A DNA stretch of 64,000 nucleotides from Chloroflexota bacterium (GCA_016191465.1 JACPOP010000016.1:62001-126000), one strand, 5' to 3'. Shown: positions 52,029 through 62,009, counted from the stretch's first letter. Numbers and translations: made by a program. The notes: generated from the sequence alone by a model not told the origin.

Positions 52029-53246
52029 TCAGGGTTCCAGCAGTACCCGTCGCTTGCCGACGCCCAGCAGCGACGGCAGCTCGGAGGGGCGCACCGGGCG
52101 GTCGGTCGGCTCCTTGTTGGCCCCCAGGCGCACACCGCCGCCCTTGATGAGCCGCTTCTCCGCGCCGCGCGAATCGGCCAGGCCCGCCAGGACGATCAGC
52201 GCCGAGAGGTCCGCGACGTGTGACACGGTCACCGTGGGCCCCTGGTCCGCGGCGCCGGTGCTGCCGCCGAAGCGTGCCCGAGCCGTCTCCTGCGCCCGCG
52301 CCGCCTCGCTGTCGCCGTGGACGCGCCGCGTGACCTCGAACGCCAGGACTTCCTTGGCGCGGTTGATCTCGGCCCCTTTTAGCCGCTTGAGCCGCGCGAT
52401 CTCGTCCTCCGCCAGGAAGGTGAAAATGCGCAGAAAGCGACCAACGTCCAGATCCTCGGTATTGCGCCAGTACTGGTAAAAGTCGTACGGCGCCATCTGC
52501 TCCGGGTCCAGCCAGACCGCGCCGGCCTCGGTCTTGCCCATCTTGGCGCCGGACGCCGTGGTCAGGAGCGGCCCGGTCAGGGCGAACGCCTGACCGTCGG
52601 CGGCGCGCCGGGTCAGGTCTACCCCGGCCAGGATGTTGTACCACTGGTCGTTGCCGCCCACCTGGAGCCGACATCCGTGGGCGCGAAACAGGTGCAGAAA
52701 GTCGTACGCCTGGATCATGGCGTAGTTCATCTCGATGAAGCTCAGGCTGCTGTTCTGGAACCGCTCCCAGTACGTCTCGTGTTGCATGAGCTGGTTCACG
52801 GTGAAGTGCCGGCCGATCTCGCGCAGGAAGTCGATGTAGCCGAGCTTCAGAAGCCACTCGGCGTTGTTGACCATCAACGCCCGCCCCTCCGTAAAATCCA
52901 GGTGGTGGGCTAGCTGGCGCTGGATGCGCTCGACGTTGGCATCGATCTCCGCGTCGCCCATCATCGGCCGAACCGCGGACTTCCCGGTGGGGTCGCCGAT
53001 ACGCGTGGTGCCGCCGCCGACAACGGCGATGACCCGGTGGCCGGCCCGCTGCAGGTGGACGAGGATCGTGATCGGCACCAGGTGGCCCACGTGCAGGCTC
53101 GGTGCGGTGGCATCGTAGCCGCAGTACACGGTGATCGGCGGGCCGCCCGGCTCGAGCGCCGCGCGCAGCGCCGCGGCGTCGGAGCACTGGGCGATCAGGC
53201 CGCGCTGGAGCAGCGTGTCGTAGACGTTGGCCGCGTCGGCAGTCAT
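52029..53246 (-). CDS. tyrS: tyrosyl-tRNA synthetase
   Basis: A 405-residue class I synthetase. The HIGH motif is HVGH within YDATAPSLHVGHLVPI and the KMSKS motif is KMGKT. GYDAT, NNAEWLLKLGYIDFLREIG and QAYDFLHL with GGNDQWYNI form the tyrosine site of the TyrRS group with the C-terminal S4 RNA-binding domain (LIVLAGLADSRGAEKRLIKGGGVRLG). Its ATG overlaps the ribF stop by 4 bases, joining it to the infB-truB operon. It charges tRNA-Tyr in the cytoplasm. Confidence 0.96.
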   Translation of the reverse strand: MTADAANVYDTLLQRGLIAQCSDAAALRAALEPGGPPITVYCGYDATAPSLHVGHLVPITILVHLQRAGHRVIAVVGGGTTRIGDPTGKSAVRPMMGDAEIDANVERIQRQLAHHLDFTEGRALMVNNAEWLLKLGYIDFLREIGRHFTVNQLMQHETYWERFQNSSLSFIEMNYAMIQAYDFLHLFRAHGCRLQVGGNDQWYNILAGVDLTRRAADGQAFALTGPLLTTASGAKMGKTEAGAVWLDPEQMAPYDFYQYWRNTEDLDVGRFLRIFTFLAEDEIARLKRLKGAEINRAKEVLAFEVTRRVHGDSEAARAQETARARFGGSTGAADQGPTVTVSHVADLSALIVLAGLADSRGAEKRLIKGGGVRLGANKEPTDRPVRPSELPSLLGVGKRRVLLEP

Positions 53247-53860
53247 AGCGGACTCACCAGGGGATCAGTGGTCCGTCCGGTGGGCACGTCGCGGCATGCA
53301 CCAGCCGGGCCCGCCTGGAGCGCGGCGTGAACCGAGGCTCGCCCCAACAGGCGCGCGGCCTCGGCAGCATCGCCACCCGAAAGCGCGGCCCTCACCCGCG
53401 AGCTACTGACCACCGTCCCGTCCAGGCGGAACGGAGGAACGACGTGCAGGCCCCACCCTTGCTCCGCTCCAAGCTGCACCAGCACCGGGATCGTGCCCGC
53501 GCGATCACGGCCGAGCGCGAAATCCGAACCCACCCACAGCTCCGCGACGGGCCCGTGCTGCTGGACCTCCGCGATGAACTCGGCCGGACCCATCGCCGCC
53601 ACATGCGGTGTGAACGGACACACCCAGATGTCCGACAGCCCCAGCTCGCGCAGGAGCCGCAGCTTCTCCGGAAGCTCGGTGAGCGCCACGAACGGTTGGT
53701 CCGGACGGAGGACCACCTGCGGATCAGGGTCGAACGTGACAGCCAGGCTCCGCATCCCCAGCGCCCGCGCGCGATCCACTACCTGGCGGAGCATGTACTG
53801 GTGGCCAACGTGGACGCCGTCGAAGTTGCCCACGGTCACCACGGCGGGCCGCCCGGTCAC
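53243..53860 (-). CDS. ribF: FAD synthetase domain of RibF, without riboflavin kinase domain
   Basis: A 205-residue protein corresponding to the N-terminal FMN adenylyltransferase half of RibF: VVTVGNFDGVHVGHQYML is the nucleotide-binding motif, then VTFDPDPQVVL, GSDFALGRDRAGT and VVSSSRVRAALSGGDAAEAARLLGR. Normal bifunctional RibF continues with a riboflavin kinase domain of about 120 residues beginning with a GxGRxxGFPTAN motif; here the protein ends after a 30-residue unrelated tail. GTG 53860 overlaps the truB stop and the end overlaps tyrS, so the short form is set in a compact operon rather than being an assembly gap. Confidence 0.88.
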   Translation of the reverse strand: MTGRPAVVTVGNFDGVHVGHQYMLRQVVDRARALGMRSLAVTFDPDPQVVLRPDQPFVALTELPEKLRLLRELGLSDIWVCPFTPHVAAMGPAEFIAEVQQHGPVAELWVGSDFALGRDRAGTIPVLVQLGAEQGWGLHVVPPFRLDGTVVSSSRVRAALSGGDAAEAARLLGRASVHAALQAGPAGACRDVPTGRTTDPLVSPL

Positions 53861-54750
53861 CCGACGGGCTCCTGGAGCAGGATACGCGACCGCAGCGACG
53901 AGCCGTCAGAGGTTCCCACGCACAGCATCTGTCCGCTGGCATCGTACACACGCACGAGGGGCGCGGCCGGTCCGTCCCATGGCACGGCCCGGCCCAGCGC
54001 CAGGTCGCCCGCCTGCTGGCGAGCCGCGTGGTACGTCGGCGCGTCCGGCAGCCCGGCGTCGGCAGGTAGCAGGCACGCGGCCACGCCGCGGCGCTGGATC
54101 TCATCCACTGTCAGCGCCCCCTCGAGGGCGAACGGGCCGACCTCGGTGCGGACAAGCCCTGCCAGATGCGCCGCCGTACCCAGGGCCCGGCCAAGGTCAC
54201 GCGCCAGCGATCGGATGTACGTCCCGCGCGAGCACCGCACGTCCAGCACCAGCCGCTCGTGGGACACCTCCAGCACGTCGAGGCCGTAGATCGTCACCTC
54301 GCGCGCGGCAAGCTCCAGCGGCTGACCTCGGCGCGCTGCCGCATAGGCGCGCTGACCGTCAACCTGAATGGCGGAGAACGCCGGCGGCACCTGGCTGACG
54401 ACGCCGCGGAACCGCTCCAGCGTGTGCTCCAGGTCGTCGGCGGTAAGGACGGTGGGAAGAGGGGCTGTCTCCACGACCTCGCCCTCACGGTCGTCGGTCG
54501 TCGTCGCGATGCCAAGCGCCACCGTGGCGGTGTACCGCTTGCGGCCCTGCCCCACGAAGTCTGCCAGGCGGGTTGCTCGACCCAGCAGCACCGGCAGCAC
54601 ACCCTCGGCGAGTGGATCGAGGGTGCCGGCATGGCCAACCCGCCGCTCCCCGCTCAAACGCCGCACCCGTGCCACGACGTCGTGCGAGGTCCACCCCACG
54701 GACTTATGGACGTTCAGAATGCCTGCCGGCCCCAGTGTTCGCGGTGACAC
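53857..54750 (-). CDS. truB: tRNA pseudouridine(55) synthase
   Basis: A 297-residue TruB. GILNVHKSVGWTSHDVVARVR, then RRVGHAGTLDPLAEGVLPV with catalytic D45, KRYTATVALGIAT, PPAFSAIQVDGQRAY and CSRGTYIRSLARDLG are family motifs. It makes pseudouridine at position 55 of tRNA. GTG 54750 lies 17 bases after rbfA. The order infB-rbfA-truB-ribF is widely conserved in bacteria. Confidence 0.95.
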   Translation of the reverse strand: MSPRTLGPAGILNVHKSVGWTSHDVVARVRRLSGERRVGHAGTLDPLAEGVLPVLLGRATRLADFVGQGRKRYTATVALGIATTTDDREGEVVETAPLPTVLTADDLEHTLERFRGVVSQVPPAFSAIQVDGQRAYAAARRGQPLELAAREVTIYGLDVLEVSHERLVLDVRCSRGTYIRSLARDLGRALGTAAHLAGLVRTEVGPFALEGALTVDEIQRRGVAACLLPADAGLPDAPTYHAARQQAGDLALGRAVPWDGPAAPLVRVYDASGQMLCVGTSDGSSLRSRILLQEPVG

Positions 54751-54767
54751 GAGCGGCGGCGGAATGG

Positions 54768-55139
54768 CTACGCCGGTTGGCCATCGGGGCTACTCGTATC
54801 GATCCCGCGCATCAACTGCATGATGCGGTCGCCGCGCGCGATCGATTCGTCAAGCACGAACTCCAGCCGCGGGACCTGCCGAAGCTCGACCCGTCCCATG
54901 AGCTGGCGGTGCAGAAACCCGCCGGCACGCTCCAGGTGCAGCTGTGCCTGCCGCACCTGTTCGTCGTCCCCGTACACGCTGAAGAACACCCGCGCATTGC
55001 GCAGGTCGGGCGACGTTTCCACTTCGGTGATGGAGATCAGCGCGTCGGTCAGGGCGGCGTCCTTCACCTCGCGGCGGAGAAGCTCGGCAATCTCCTCGCG
55101 GATCAATCCGTTGATCCGGGCGATGCGGCGGCTGGGCAT
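54768..55139 (-). CDS. rbfA: 30S ribosome-binding factor A
   Basis: A 123-residue KH-type RNA-binding protein needed for 16S rRNA maturation. RRIARINGLIREEIAELLRREVKD, the block ALISITEVETSPDLRNARVFFSVYG and the end FVLDESIARGDRIMQLM match RbfA. GGGAGG stands 3 bases before ATG 55139. It lies between infB and truB in the conserved operon. Confidence 0.94.
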   Translation of the reverse strand: MPSRRIARINGLIREEIAELLRREVKDAALTDALISITEVETSPDLRNARVFFSVYGDDEQVRQAQLHLERAGGFLHRQLMGRVELRQVPRLEFVLDESIARGDRIMQLMRGIDTSSPDGQPA

Positions 55140-55191
55140 GGACCCTCCCGTATATGGTTTGTCTCGGCAATGCGAGCCGCCCGCGGGCGGC

Positions 55192-57120
55192 TCAGACCCG
55201 CTCGCTGGAGTAAATCTCCAGAATGTCGCCCACCTGGAGATCGTCGTTCCCCTCCAGCAGGATGCCGCACTCGAACCCTTCGCGGACCTCGGCAACGTCA
55301 TCCTTGAAGCGCTTGAGAGAATCCAGTCCTCCGTCCCAGACCTGGGCACCGCCCCGCATCAGCCGCGCGCGGTCCTTGCGATGCACGATGCCGTCCGTGA
55401 CGTAGCAGCCCGCGATCGTCCGTTTGCCGGCCTTGAAGGTGGCGCGGACTTCGACGTGCCCGTGGATGACCTCCTCGAACTTCGGCTCCGCGGAGCCCAG
55501 GAGCAGCGCCTCGATCTCCTCGATCAAGGTATAGATCACGCTGTACTCGCGGATGGCCACCCCGGTGCGCTCGGCAGCCCGCTTCGCGTCGGGCTCTACC
55601 TTGACGTTGAAGCTCACGATCAGCGCCCCAGAGGCCACCGCCAGGTTGACGTCGGTGACGTTGATGTTGCCCATGCCCGCGTGAATGACCTTCGGCTTCG
55701 CCTGCCCTTCGCCGCCGAGTCGCTCAAGTGAGTTGACCACGGGCTCGAGGCTGCCCTGGACGTCGGCCTTGACGATGAGGTTCAGCTCCTTTGCGGCCGC
55801 CGAGCGGACGCGTGCAAACACGGCTTCCGCCGAGTTGTCCGTCTCGCCATCACGCTGCCCGGCCCGCTGCGTCGATTCCACCTGCAGGCGAGCGATCCGC
55901 TCATCAGCAGCCACGGTGAATCGGTCTCCCGCCGACGGGACGCCGGTCAGGCCCAGGACTTCCACTGGGAAGGAAGGTCCAGCCTCCTTGACCCGCTGGC
56001 CGTGGTCGTCAAACAGCGCCTTCACCTTGCCGAAGGCGGTACCAGCCACCACCACATCGCCGACGCGCAGCGTTCCCCGCTGCACCAGCAGCGTCGCCAC
56101 CGCGCCCCGGAACTTATCCATTCGGGCCTCGATCACCACACCGCGAGCAGCCCTGGTCGGGTTTGCCTTCGGGTCCACCTCAGCCTCAGAGACGAGCAGC
56201 AGCGTCTCCAGGAGGGAATCGAGCCCCTCGCGCGTGGTGGCGGAAACGGGCACTGCTTCAATGGTGCCGCCGTACTCGGTTACCACAACCCCGAAGTCGG
56301 CGAGCTCCTGCTTCACGCGCTCCGGTTGCGCGTTGGGCCGATCAATCTTGTTGATCGCCACCACCATGGGCACCTTGGCCGCCCGCGCATGGTCGATCGC
56401 TTCGCGGGTCTGTGGCATGACGCCGTCGTCCGCGGCCACGACGACCACGGCGATGTCGGTGGCCTGGGCACCGCGGGCCCGCATCGCGGTGAACGCCTCG
56501 TGCCCCGGCGTATCCAGGAACGTGACCTTCCGGCCATTCACCTCCACCTGGTAGGCACCGATGTGCTGGGTAATCCCCCCCGCCTCGCCGGATGCCACTC
56601 GGGTGGACCGGATGGCATCCAGCAGGCTGGTCTTGCCGTGGTCGACGTGGCCCATGATGGTGATGACGGGCGGACGAGGCACCAGGAGGGCTTCATCTTC
56701 GGCCTCTTCGAGCACCGCCTCAGCCGCGGCGACGGCCTGTGCGCCGGCGCTGGCGCCATCAGCGTCGCCCGCCGCGGGCTGGGCCTCGGGGGTGCCTTGC
56801 TCGCGCACCTCGAATCCCAGGTCGGCCGCCACGACTGCCGCTGTATCGAAATCCAGCGACTGGTTAATGGTGGCGATAACGCCGTTGGTAAAGAGCGCCT
56901 TGATCACCTGCGGCGGCGTCACGTTGAGCCGCGCAGCGAGCTCGCCGGCGCTGACGACGGAGGGCAGCTCGATCGGACCAATCTGAGCGGGCTTGGACGA
57001 GCCGTTCTCGCCACCGCGCTCGGCCTGGCGTTGGAAAGCCTCGAGACGGCCCGCGCGGCCGCCGCGCGTCTGGCCTGGCCGACTGGCCGGCCGTCCTCTG
57101 TTGGGTAGTGGTCGAGGCAT
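55192..57120 (-). CDS. infB: translation initiation factor IF-2
   Basis: A 642-residue IF-2, short for the family because the N-terminal region is reduced to one IF2-N domain ([28 protein letters not shown]) after a basic head. The GTPase domain has G1 [10 protein letters not shown]3 DTPGHEAF and G4 NKID. Domains II-IV follow, ending in [13 protein letters not shown]. It delivers initiator tRNA to the 30S subunit. AAGGAG lies 7 bases before ATG 57120. Its neighbours ylxR and rbfA are in the usual order. Confidence 0.96.
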   Translation of the reverse strand: MPRPLPNRGRPASRPGQTRGGRAGRLEAFQRQAERGGENGSSKPAQIGPIELPSVVSAGELAARLNVTPPQVIKALFTNGVIATINQSLDFDTAAVVAADLGFEVREQGTPEAQPAAGDADGASAGAQAVAAAEAVLEEAEDEALLVPRPPVITIMGHVDHGKTSLLDAIRSTRVASGEAGGITQHIGAYQVEVNGRKVTFLDTPGHEAFTAMRARGAQATDIAVVVVAADDGVMPQTREAIDHARAAKVPMVVAINKIDRPNAQPERVKQELADFGVVVTEYGGTIEAVPVSATTREGLDSLLETLLLVSEAEVDPKANPTRAARGVVIEARMDKFRGAVATLLVQRGTLRVGDVVVAGTAFGKVKALFDDHGQRVKEAGPSFPVEVLGLTGVPSAGDRFTVAADERIARLQVESTQRAGQRDGETDNSAEAVFARVRSAAAKELNLIVKADVQGSLEPVVNSLERLGGEGQAKPKVIHAGMGNINVTDVNLAVASGALIVSFNVKVEPDAKRAAERTGVAIREYSVIYTLIEEIEALLLGSAEPKFEEVIHGHVEVRATFKAGKRTIAGCYVTDGIVHRKDRARLMRGGAQVWDGGLDSLKRFKDDVAEVREGFECGILLEGNDDLQVGDILEIYSSERV

Positions 57121-57148
57121 GTATGGCTCCTTGGCTGCGCTTTGAGCG

Positions 57149-57517
57149 TCAGTCGCTCGCTGGGGCCGGCTCGGTGCCAGCCAGGGTGATCGGTAGGTGA
57201 GAGATGGAGGGAGAAACGGGCGCCGGCAGCGCCCGGGAATAGGCTTCCAGGGCCGCGGCATCGGCAGCCACCAGGTGGTCGAGCTTGAGCGCGCGGACCA
57301 GCACGCCGCGCTTCAGGCCGGCCTGCCAGCAGGCCGGATCACTGCACAGATAGGCTCCACGACCGGATTTCTTACCCGTGGGGTCGACCGCCACGTTGCC
57401 TTCCGCCAGGCGCACGAGGCGGACCATCTCTCGCTTGGGCTTGCCCAGACGGCAGGCCACGCAGGTCCGCTGCGGGACGTGCCGCGGGCGCCCCGCCGGG
57501 CGGGGGCCGCGGGTCAC
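57149..57517 (-). CDS. YlxR family RNA-binding protein
   Basis: A 122-residue DUF448 protein. [23 protein letters not shown] and [26 protein letters not shown] are the conserved core; the cysteines are usual. In Bacillota the homologue binds RNase P (RnpM) and influences gene expression. GTG 57517 lies 7 bases after the nusA stop and 28 bases before infB. The C-terminal 25 residues are variable. Confidence 0.9.
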   Translation of the reverse strand: MTRGPRPAGRPRHVPQRTCVACRLGKPKREMVRLVRLAEGNVAVDPTGKKSGRGAYLCSDPACWQAGLKRGVLVRALKLDHLVAADAAALEAYSRALPAPVSPSISHLPITLAGTEPAPASD

Positions 57518-57524
57518 GTGCCGA

Positions 57525-58763
57525 TTACTCCGCGCCGCCGGCGGTGACCGGCTGCTGCGCCGCGTCTGGCACGTCCGCAACGCCATCGGCGCCGGCCGCT
57601 CCGTCGGGAGCGGCCTCCGACACCGCTGCCGCGCCACCACTCGCGATGGCAGCCTGCCCGTTGTCCGAGTCGCGGCGCGGGCCATCGCCCTCGTCGGCAT
57701 GCGAATCACTCTTGATGTCGATGCGCCAACCGGTCAGCTTGGCGGCGAGGCGGGCGTTCTGGCCTTCCTTACCGATCGCCAGCGAGAGCTGCCGCTCCGG
57801 CACCAGCACCTTCGCGGTTCGCGAGGGCTCGTCAATACTGACGCGCGTTACCTGGGCGGGACTCAGCGCATTCCCAACATACGTCCCCGGGTCTTCGTCC
57901 CACGGCACGACGTCGATCTTCTCGCCGTTGAGCTCGTTGACGATATTCTGGATGCGCACCCCGCGCACGCCCACACAGGAGCCGACCGGGTCAATACCTT
58001 CCTGGCGGGCGAAAACGGCCACCTTGGAGCGGAAGCCGGCCTCCCGGGCAATGGCCTTGATCTCCACCGCGCCGCTGAAGATCTCGGGCACCTCCTGCTC
58101 GAAGAGGCGGCGCAGCATCAAGCGGTGCGCCCGCGAGACGATGATCTGCGGCCCTCTCGGCGTGGGGCGGACGTCTGCCACGTACACGCGCAGCCGCTGG
58201 CCCTGGTAGTACCGCTCTGTGGGAACCTGCTCCTGGGGCGGCATGACGGCCTCCGCGCGCTCGATCTCTACCACCGCGGTGCGGTTCTCGATGCGCTGGA
58301 TCACGCCGTGGACGATCTCGTCCTTGCGGTCCTCGAACTGTTTGAAGACCAGGTCGCGCTCCGCGTCACGCAGCTTCTGCATCACCACCTGCTTGGCCAT
58401 CTGCGCCGCGATGCGTCCAAAGGCTGGCGGGGTGACGTCCTCGTAGACCTGGTCACCGGGTTGCGCTTCCGGCCATTGGATCTCGCCTTCGGCGTTCTTC
58501 AGCTTGCGCGCCTGCTCCACGATGATCATGTTCGAATCGTCGACGTCCTCTTCGTCAGGGACCTCGTCGACGACGGTCAGCCAGTGGTACACGCGTGGCG
58601 TGCCATTCCCGGGATCGATGTCCGCGGAGATGTTGCGCGTGTCGTCCTGGTCCTTCTTGTAGGCCGAAACCAGGGCGTCCTGGATAGCCGTGACCACGGT
58701 GTCCGAGGGAACGCCCTTCTCGGCGGCAAGCTGAGTGATTGCGGTCATGAACTCGCTTTTCAT
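57525..58763 (-). CDS. nusA: transcription termination/antitermination factor NusA
   Basis: A 412-residue NusA. The N-terminal polymerase-binding domain is followed by S1 ([18 protein letters not shown]) and two KH domains, including ISRAH-like [52 protein letters not shown] and [21 protein letters not shown]. The C-terminus is an acidic, Ala-rich tail instead of the AR domains of proteobacteria. GGGGAGG lies 8 bases before ATG 58763. No rimP gene lies upstream, where it is usually found. A hairpin followed by TTTT is in its leader. Confidence 0.95.
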   Translation of the reverse strand: MKSEFMTAITQLAAEKGVPSDTVVTAIQDALVSAYKKDQDDTRNISADIDPGNGTPRVYHWLTVVDEVPDEEDVDDSNMIIVEQARKLKNAEGEIQWPEAQPGDQVYEDVTPPAFGRIAAQMAKQVVMQKLRDAERDLVFKQFEDRKDEIVHGVIQRIENRTAVVEIERAEAVMPPQEQVPTERYYQGQRLRVYVADVRPTPRGPQIIVSRAHRLMLRRLFEQEVPEIFSGAVEIKAIAREAGFRSKVAVFARQEGIDPVGSCVGVRGVRIQNIVNELNGEKIDVVPWDEDPGTYVGNALSPAQVTRVSIDEPSRTAKVLVPERQLSLAIGKEGQNARLAAKLTGWRIDIKSDSHADEGDGPRRDSDNGQAAIASGGAAAVSEAAPDGAAGADGVADVPDAAQQPVTAGGAE

Positions 58764-59099
58764 GCTGGCGACCTCCCCTTCTCGGACTGGTTGGTGGGTA
58801 GTGGGTGAATCGAGCACCTGCAGACGGCCCTGACAGCAAAAGAAGTGGGATAACCCACTTCCGCGCAGAACAGGACCGGGTGCGTGGACTCGCGTTGGCA
58901 GCGCCAGTATACCAACCCTCCGCCCACCCGAGGCCACGTTGAAACGCCACCAATCTTGTCAGCGGCTTGCGCCGCCGCCCCCAGTTGCCCGGACAGCGCC
59001 CCGGCCGAGGACTTGCCGCGGGCTGTATGCCCTCGGCCTCCTGAATCCCTCAGAACTGATGACGGAAAATCGGAAGACTCAGAACGGCGCGAACGCGCC
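58764..59099. other. nusA leader / ispG downstream region
   Basis: About 335 bases between ispG and nusA, both on the minus strand, with no supportable gene; no RimP-like reading is seen in any frame. It contains the hairpin listed separately and presumably the nusA operon promoter. Confidence 0.4.
58842..58861 (-). terminator. hairpin with T-run in the nusA leader
   Basis: On the minus strand GAAGTGGG-TTAT-CCCACTTC is followed by TTTTGC. An 8-bp perfect stem and a short T-run make a plausible intrinsic terminator. It lies 240 bases past ispG and 78 bases before nusA, so it may end the ispG transcript or attenuate nusA. Confidence 0.55.
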
Positions 59100-60782
59100 T
59101 CAAGCGCCTTCCGGCGGCTCGGCCCAGCGTCCGCGCTGGCGGATGAGAGCCGCGAGCCGCTCGTCGGCTTCGGCTTCCGGAACGGTGCGCTCCACCAAAT
59201 CCTTGCCCACGTACAAGTTCACGTGGCCGGGGGAGCCGCCAACGTACCCGAAATCCGCGTCCGCCATCTCACCGGGACCGTTGACGACACAGCCCATGAT
59301 GGCGATCTTCACACCTTGCAGATGGCTCGTCTTCGATCGGATGCGTTCTGTCGTAGCCTGAAGGTCAAAGAGCGTGCGTCCGCACGAGGGACACGAAACG
59401 TACTCGGTCCTGGTGATCCGCGCTCCAGAGCCCTGGAGCACCCCGAACAGCAGCCGCTCGCGCGTCTCGTTGTCCAGCGGAGCCGCCAGCCCGACGCTAT
59501 CGCCAAGCCCATCGCACAACAAGGACCCGAGCGCGGACGCGGTGCGTAACAGCACCTCTTCCTCATCAGTGCTGGGGACCCCAATGGCCAGGTGCAGCGG
59601 GCGCATGTCCCCCGCCAGCGCCATCTCGGCGGCCCGCGCCCGGTAGGCCCGTACGGCATCCCACCACGGTGGTGGAGGCGTCAAGGTCACCAACCCCGTC
59701 AGGTCCAGCGGGCCCTTGCGCCCGGCTGCTTCCGGAGGCTCCAGGACCGCCACCGGCTGGCTGGTCCCCACTTCGATCGGACCGAGGGAGACCGCGCGCG
59801 ATGGCCGACGCGCGTAGTCGTACGGATCGATGCGCTCGACGGGACCGCACAGGTCGGTGCGCGCCGCTGGAAGCCCCGCGTCGTACGGCGCCACCAGCCG
59901 CTGGGCAACGGGTATCTCGGCCTCCGGCTCCTCGGTGAGCGAAACCCGAACCGTGTCGCCGAGGCCATCATCCAGCAGCGCGCCAATACCGACCGCGGAC
60001 TTGATTCGGCCGTCCTCGCCCAGCCCGGCCTCGGTGACGCCGAGGTGCAGGGGGTACGGCTCCAGCCCCTCCTCGTCCATCCGTGCGACAAGCAGGCGGT
60101 ACGCCTGGATCATAACCTTGGCGTTCGATGCCTTCATCGACAGGACGATGTCGTGGTAGTCGTTTCGGGCGGCGATACGCACGAACTCCAGGGCCGACTC
60201 CACCATCCCGCGCGGCGTATCGCCGAAGCGGTTCAGGATGCGGTCCGAGAGCGACCCGTGGTTCGAGCCGATGCGCATCGCGACACCCAGTTGTTTGCAC
60301 TTCCGGACCAGCGGTGTGAAGCGCTCCTCGATCCGCTCCAGCTCCGCGCGGTACTCGTGGTTCTCGTACTCGCGCACTCGGAAGAGCTTCTGGTCGGCGA
60401 AGTTCCCGGGGTTGATGCGGACCTTCTCCACGTGCTCCGCGGCTTCCAGCGCCGCGGCCGGACTGAAGTGGATGTCCGCTACCAATGGCACCTGGATGCC
60501 GCGTGCCCGGAGGCGGCGGCGGATCTCGCCGATCGCCTTCGCGTCGGTCACCGTCGGCGCGGTGATCCGCACGATCTCACAACCGACGTCGACTAACCGG
60601 ACAGTCTGCGCGACCGTGGCGTCCAGGTCCTGGGTCCGGGTGGTGGTCATCGACTGCACGCGAATGGGCTGGTTGCCGCCCACGGCAACGCTGCCGATCT
60701 GGACCTCACGCGCGCGCCGCCGCCGGTACTGATAGCGGCTTGCGGTGTAGACGAGCGGGAGCGCAAGAGTGGGCGCGCTCAT
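59100..60782 (-). CDS. ispG: 4-hydroxy-3-methylbut-2-enyl diphosphate synthase, large three-domain form
   Basis: A 560-residue IspG, about 200 residues longer than the common bacterial enzyme. The N-terminal TIM barrel begins GNQPIRVQSMTTTRTQDLDAT and contains VADIHFSP, KVRINPGNF and RIGSNHGSLSDRIL. A central inserted region (about residues 290-420) precedes the C-terminal cluster domain with cysteines in YVSCPSCGRTLFD and IMGCVVNGPGEMADADFGYVGG. This A-A*-B layout is known from plants, Chlamydiae and Bacteroidetes. It performs the [4Fe-4S]-dependent penultimate step of the MEP isoprenoid pathway. It follows rseP by 4 bases. Confidence 0.93.
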   Translation of the reverse strand: MSAPTLALPLVYTASRYQYRRRRAREVQIGSVAVGGNQPIRVQSMTTTRTQDLDATVAQTVRLVDVGCEIVRITAPTVTDAKAIGEIRRRLRARGIQVPLVADIHFSPAAALEAAEHVEKVRINPGNFADQKLFRVREYENHEYRAELERIEERFTPLVRKCKQLGVAMRIGSNHGSLSDRILNRFGDTPRGMVESALEFVRIAARNDYHDIVLSMKASNAKVMIQAYRLLVARMDEEGLEPYPLHLGVTEAGLGEDGRIKSAVGIGALLDDGLGDTVRVSLTEEPEAEIPVAQRLVAPYDAGLPAARTDLCGPVERIDPYDYARRPSRAVSLGPIEVGTSQPVAVLEPPEAAGRKGPLDLTGLVTLTPPPPWWDAVRAYRARAAEMALAGDMRPLHLAIGVPSTDEEEVLLRTASALGSLLCDGLGDSVGLAAPLDNETRERLLFGVLQGSGARITRTEYVSCPSCGRTLFDLQATTERIRSKTSHLQGVKIAIMGCVVNGPGEMADADFGYVGGSPGHVNLYVGKDLVERTVPEAEADERLAALIRQRGRWAEPPEGA

Positions 60783-60786
60783 TAGG

Positions 60787-61851
60787 TTACCGCAGCCCCC
60801 AGTTCACGCTGGGTATGGGCGATGTGATGTCGTTGATCGAGATCAGGACCATCAGTGCGAGCAGCACGACGATGCCCACGAAGTGGTAAGCCGCCTCGCG
60901 CTCGGGCTCGACGCGACGGCCACGGACCCATTCGATGAATACAAAGAGCAAACGGCCGCCGTCCAGCGCGGGGATCGGCAGCAAGTTCGCCACAGAAAGG
61001 CCCGCGCTGAACATGCCCGTCAGCACGAAAATGGGGTACCAGAAGCCGGTATCGACCACGTAGTCCAGGGCCTCGCCCGTCACCCGGGCCATGCCCGGGA
61101 GGCCAATGGGGCGCGCGTCCTGCGGGGTGATGACACCGTCCATGAGCAGCTTGGGCACCATCAGCGTCGTGCCCACCGCGAACCCCGCCTGCTTCACGCC
61201 CGAAAGAAGCGCTGGCCCGACCGCCTCCTGGTACACGCCGTTCGAGTCGAGTCGCACGCCCAGCGCACCCTGCCCGGTTGGCGGGTTGGAGCGCGGGGTG
61301 GCCGTCACCTGGACCTCCGATCCGCCGCGCCGCACGCCGAGCCGTAGCGGTGTATCGGCTCGGTCGCGGGTGAGGGTGCGGAACTCGTCCACGTTCACTG
61401 GCCTGCCGTCCAGCGACGTGATCTGGTCGCCAGCCTGCAAGCCGCTTTCCGCGGCGGGCGTGCCGGTAACTACCTCGGCCAGCCTGACCGGGCCCGTTGG
61501 TGAGATCGTGGGATAGCCCACCATCAGCGCGATGGCGAAGGCCACGATCGCGAGTAGGAAGTTCATCGCCGCACCAGCCGCCAGCACGATTGCCCGCACC
61601 TTGCGCGACTTGCCGGCGAAGCTGCCCGGGGCAGTCGGGTCCTCCTCGCCGAGCATCTTCACGAATGCGCCGAACGGAATCCAGTTGATGGAGTAGACGA
61701 CGCCCCTGTACGTGAAGCCGAACATCCGGGGTGGAAGCCCGAACCCGAACTCCTGGACGGTGATCCCGAACAGCTTGGCGGTGATGAAGTGCCCAAGCTC
61801 GTGGACAAGCATCATCACACTGAGAATGGGCACGAACGCGAGAACGTTCAT
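60787..61851 (-). CDS. rseP: site-2 membrane zinc metalloprotease, RseP type (M50)
   Basis: A 354-residue membrane protease. The zinc motif HELGH is at residues 17-21 in the first helix; the third ligand lies in LLPIPALDGGRLLF. A single PDZ domain (PVRLAEVVTGTPAAESGLQAGDQITSLDGRPV) sits between helices. It usually cleaves anti-sigma factors within the membrane. It is followed by ispG after 4 bases and preceded by cdsA after 158 bases; the dxr gene often found between cdsA and rseP is absent. Confidence 0.94.
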   Translation of the reverse strand: MNVLAFVPILSVMMLVHELGHFITAKLFGITVQEFGFGLPPRMFGFTYRGVVYSINWIPFGAFVKMLGEEDPTAPGSFAGKSRKVRAIVLAAGAAMNFLLAIVAFAIALMVGYPTISPTGPVRLAEVVTGTPAAESGLQAGDQITSLDGRPVNVDEFRTLTRDRADTPLRLGVRRGGSEVQVTATPRSNPPTGQGALGVRLDSNGVYQEAVGPALLSGVKQAGFAVGTTLMVPKLLMDGVITPQDARPIGLPGMARVTGEALDYVVDTGFWYPIFVLTGMFSAGLSVANLLPIPALDGGRLLFVFIEWVRGRRVEPEREAAYHFVGIVVLLALMVLISINDITSPIPSVNWGLR

Positions 61852-62009
61852 GATGCGAGGTGGACCTCTCCTAAATCATACCAACGCCATTTGCCGCCGC
61901 CGGACCTATTGGTGCGTCCATTGGTCAGGAGGAGGGGCCGTCTTCCGGTACCGGTGGAGCCCGCGCGCGGTGTGGTGAAGTCATGCACGGTGGTTCGCTG
62001 CACCTCGTC

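Noticed and set aside
57149-57709. Longer YlxR start within nusA
   Set aside because: The added head is Arg/Thr-rich and overlaps nusA; GTG 57517 gives the usual YlxR length.
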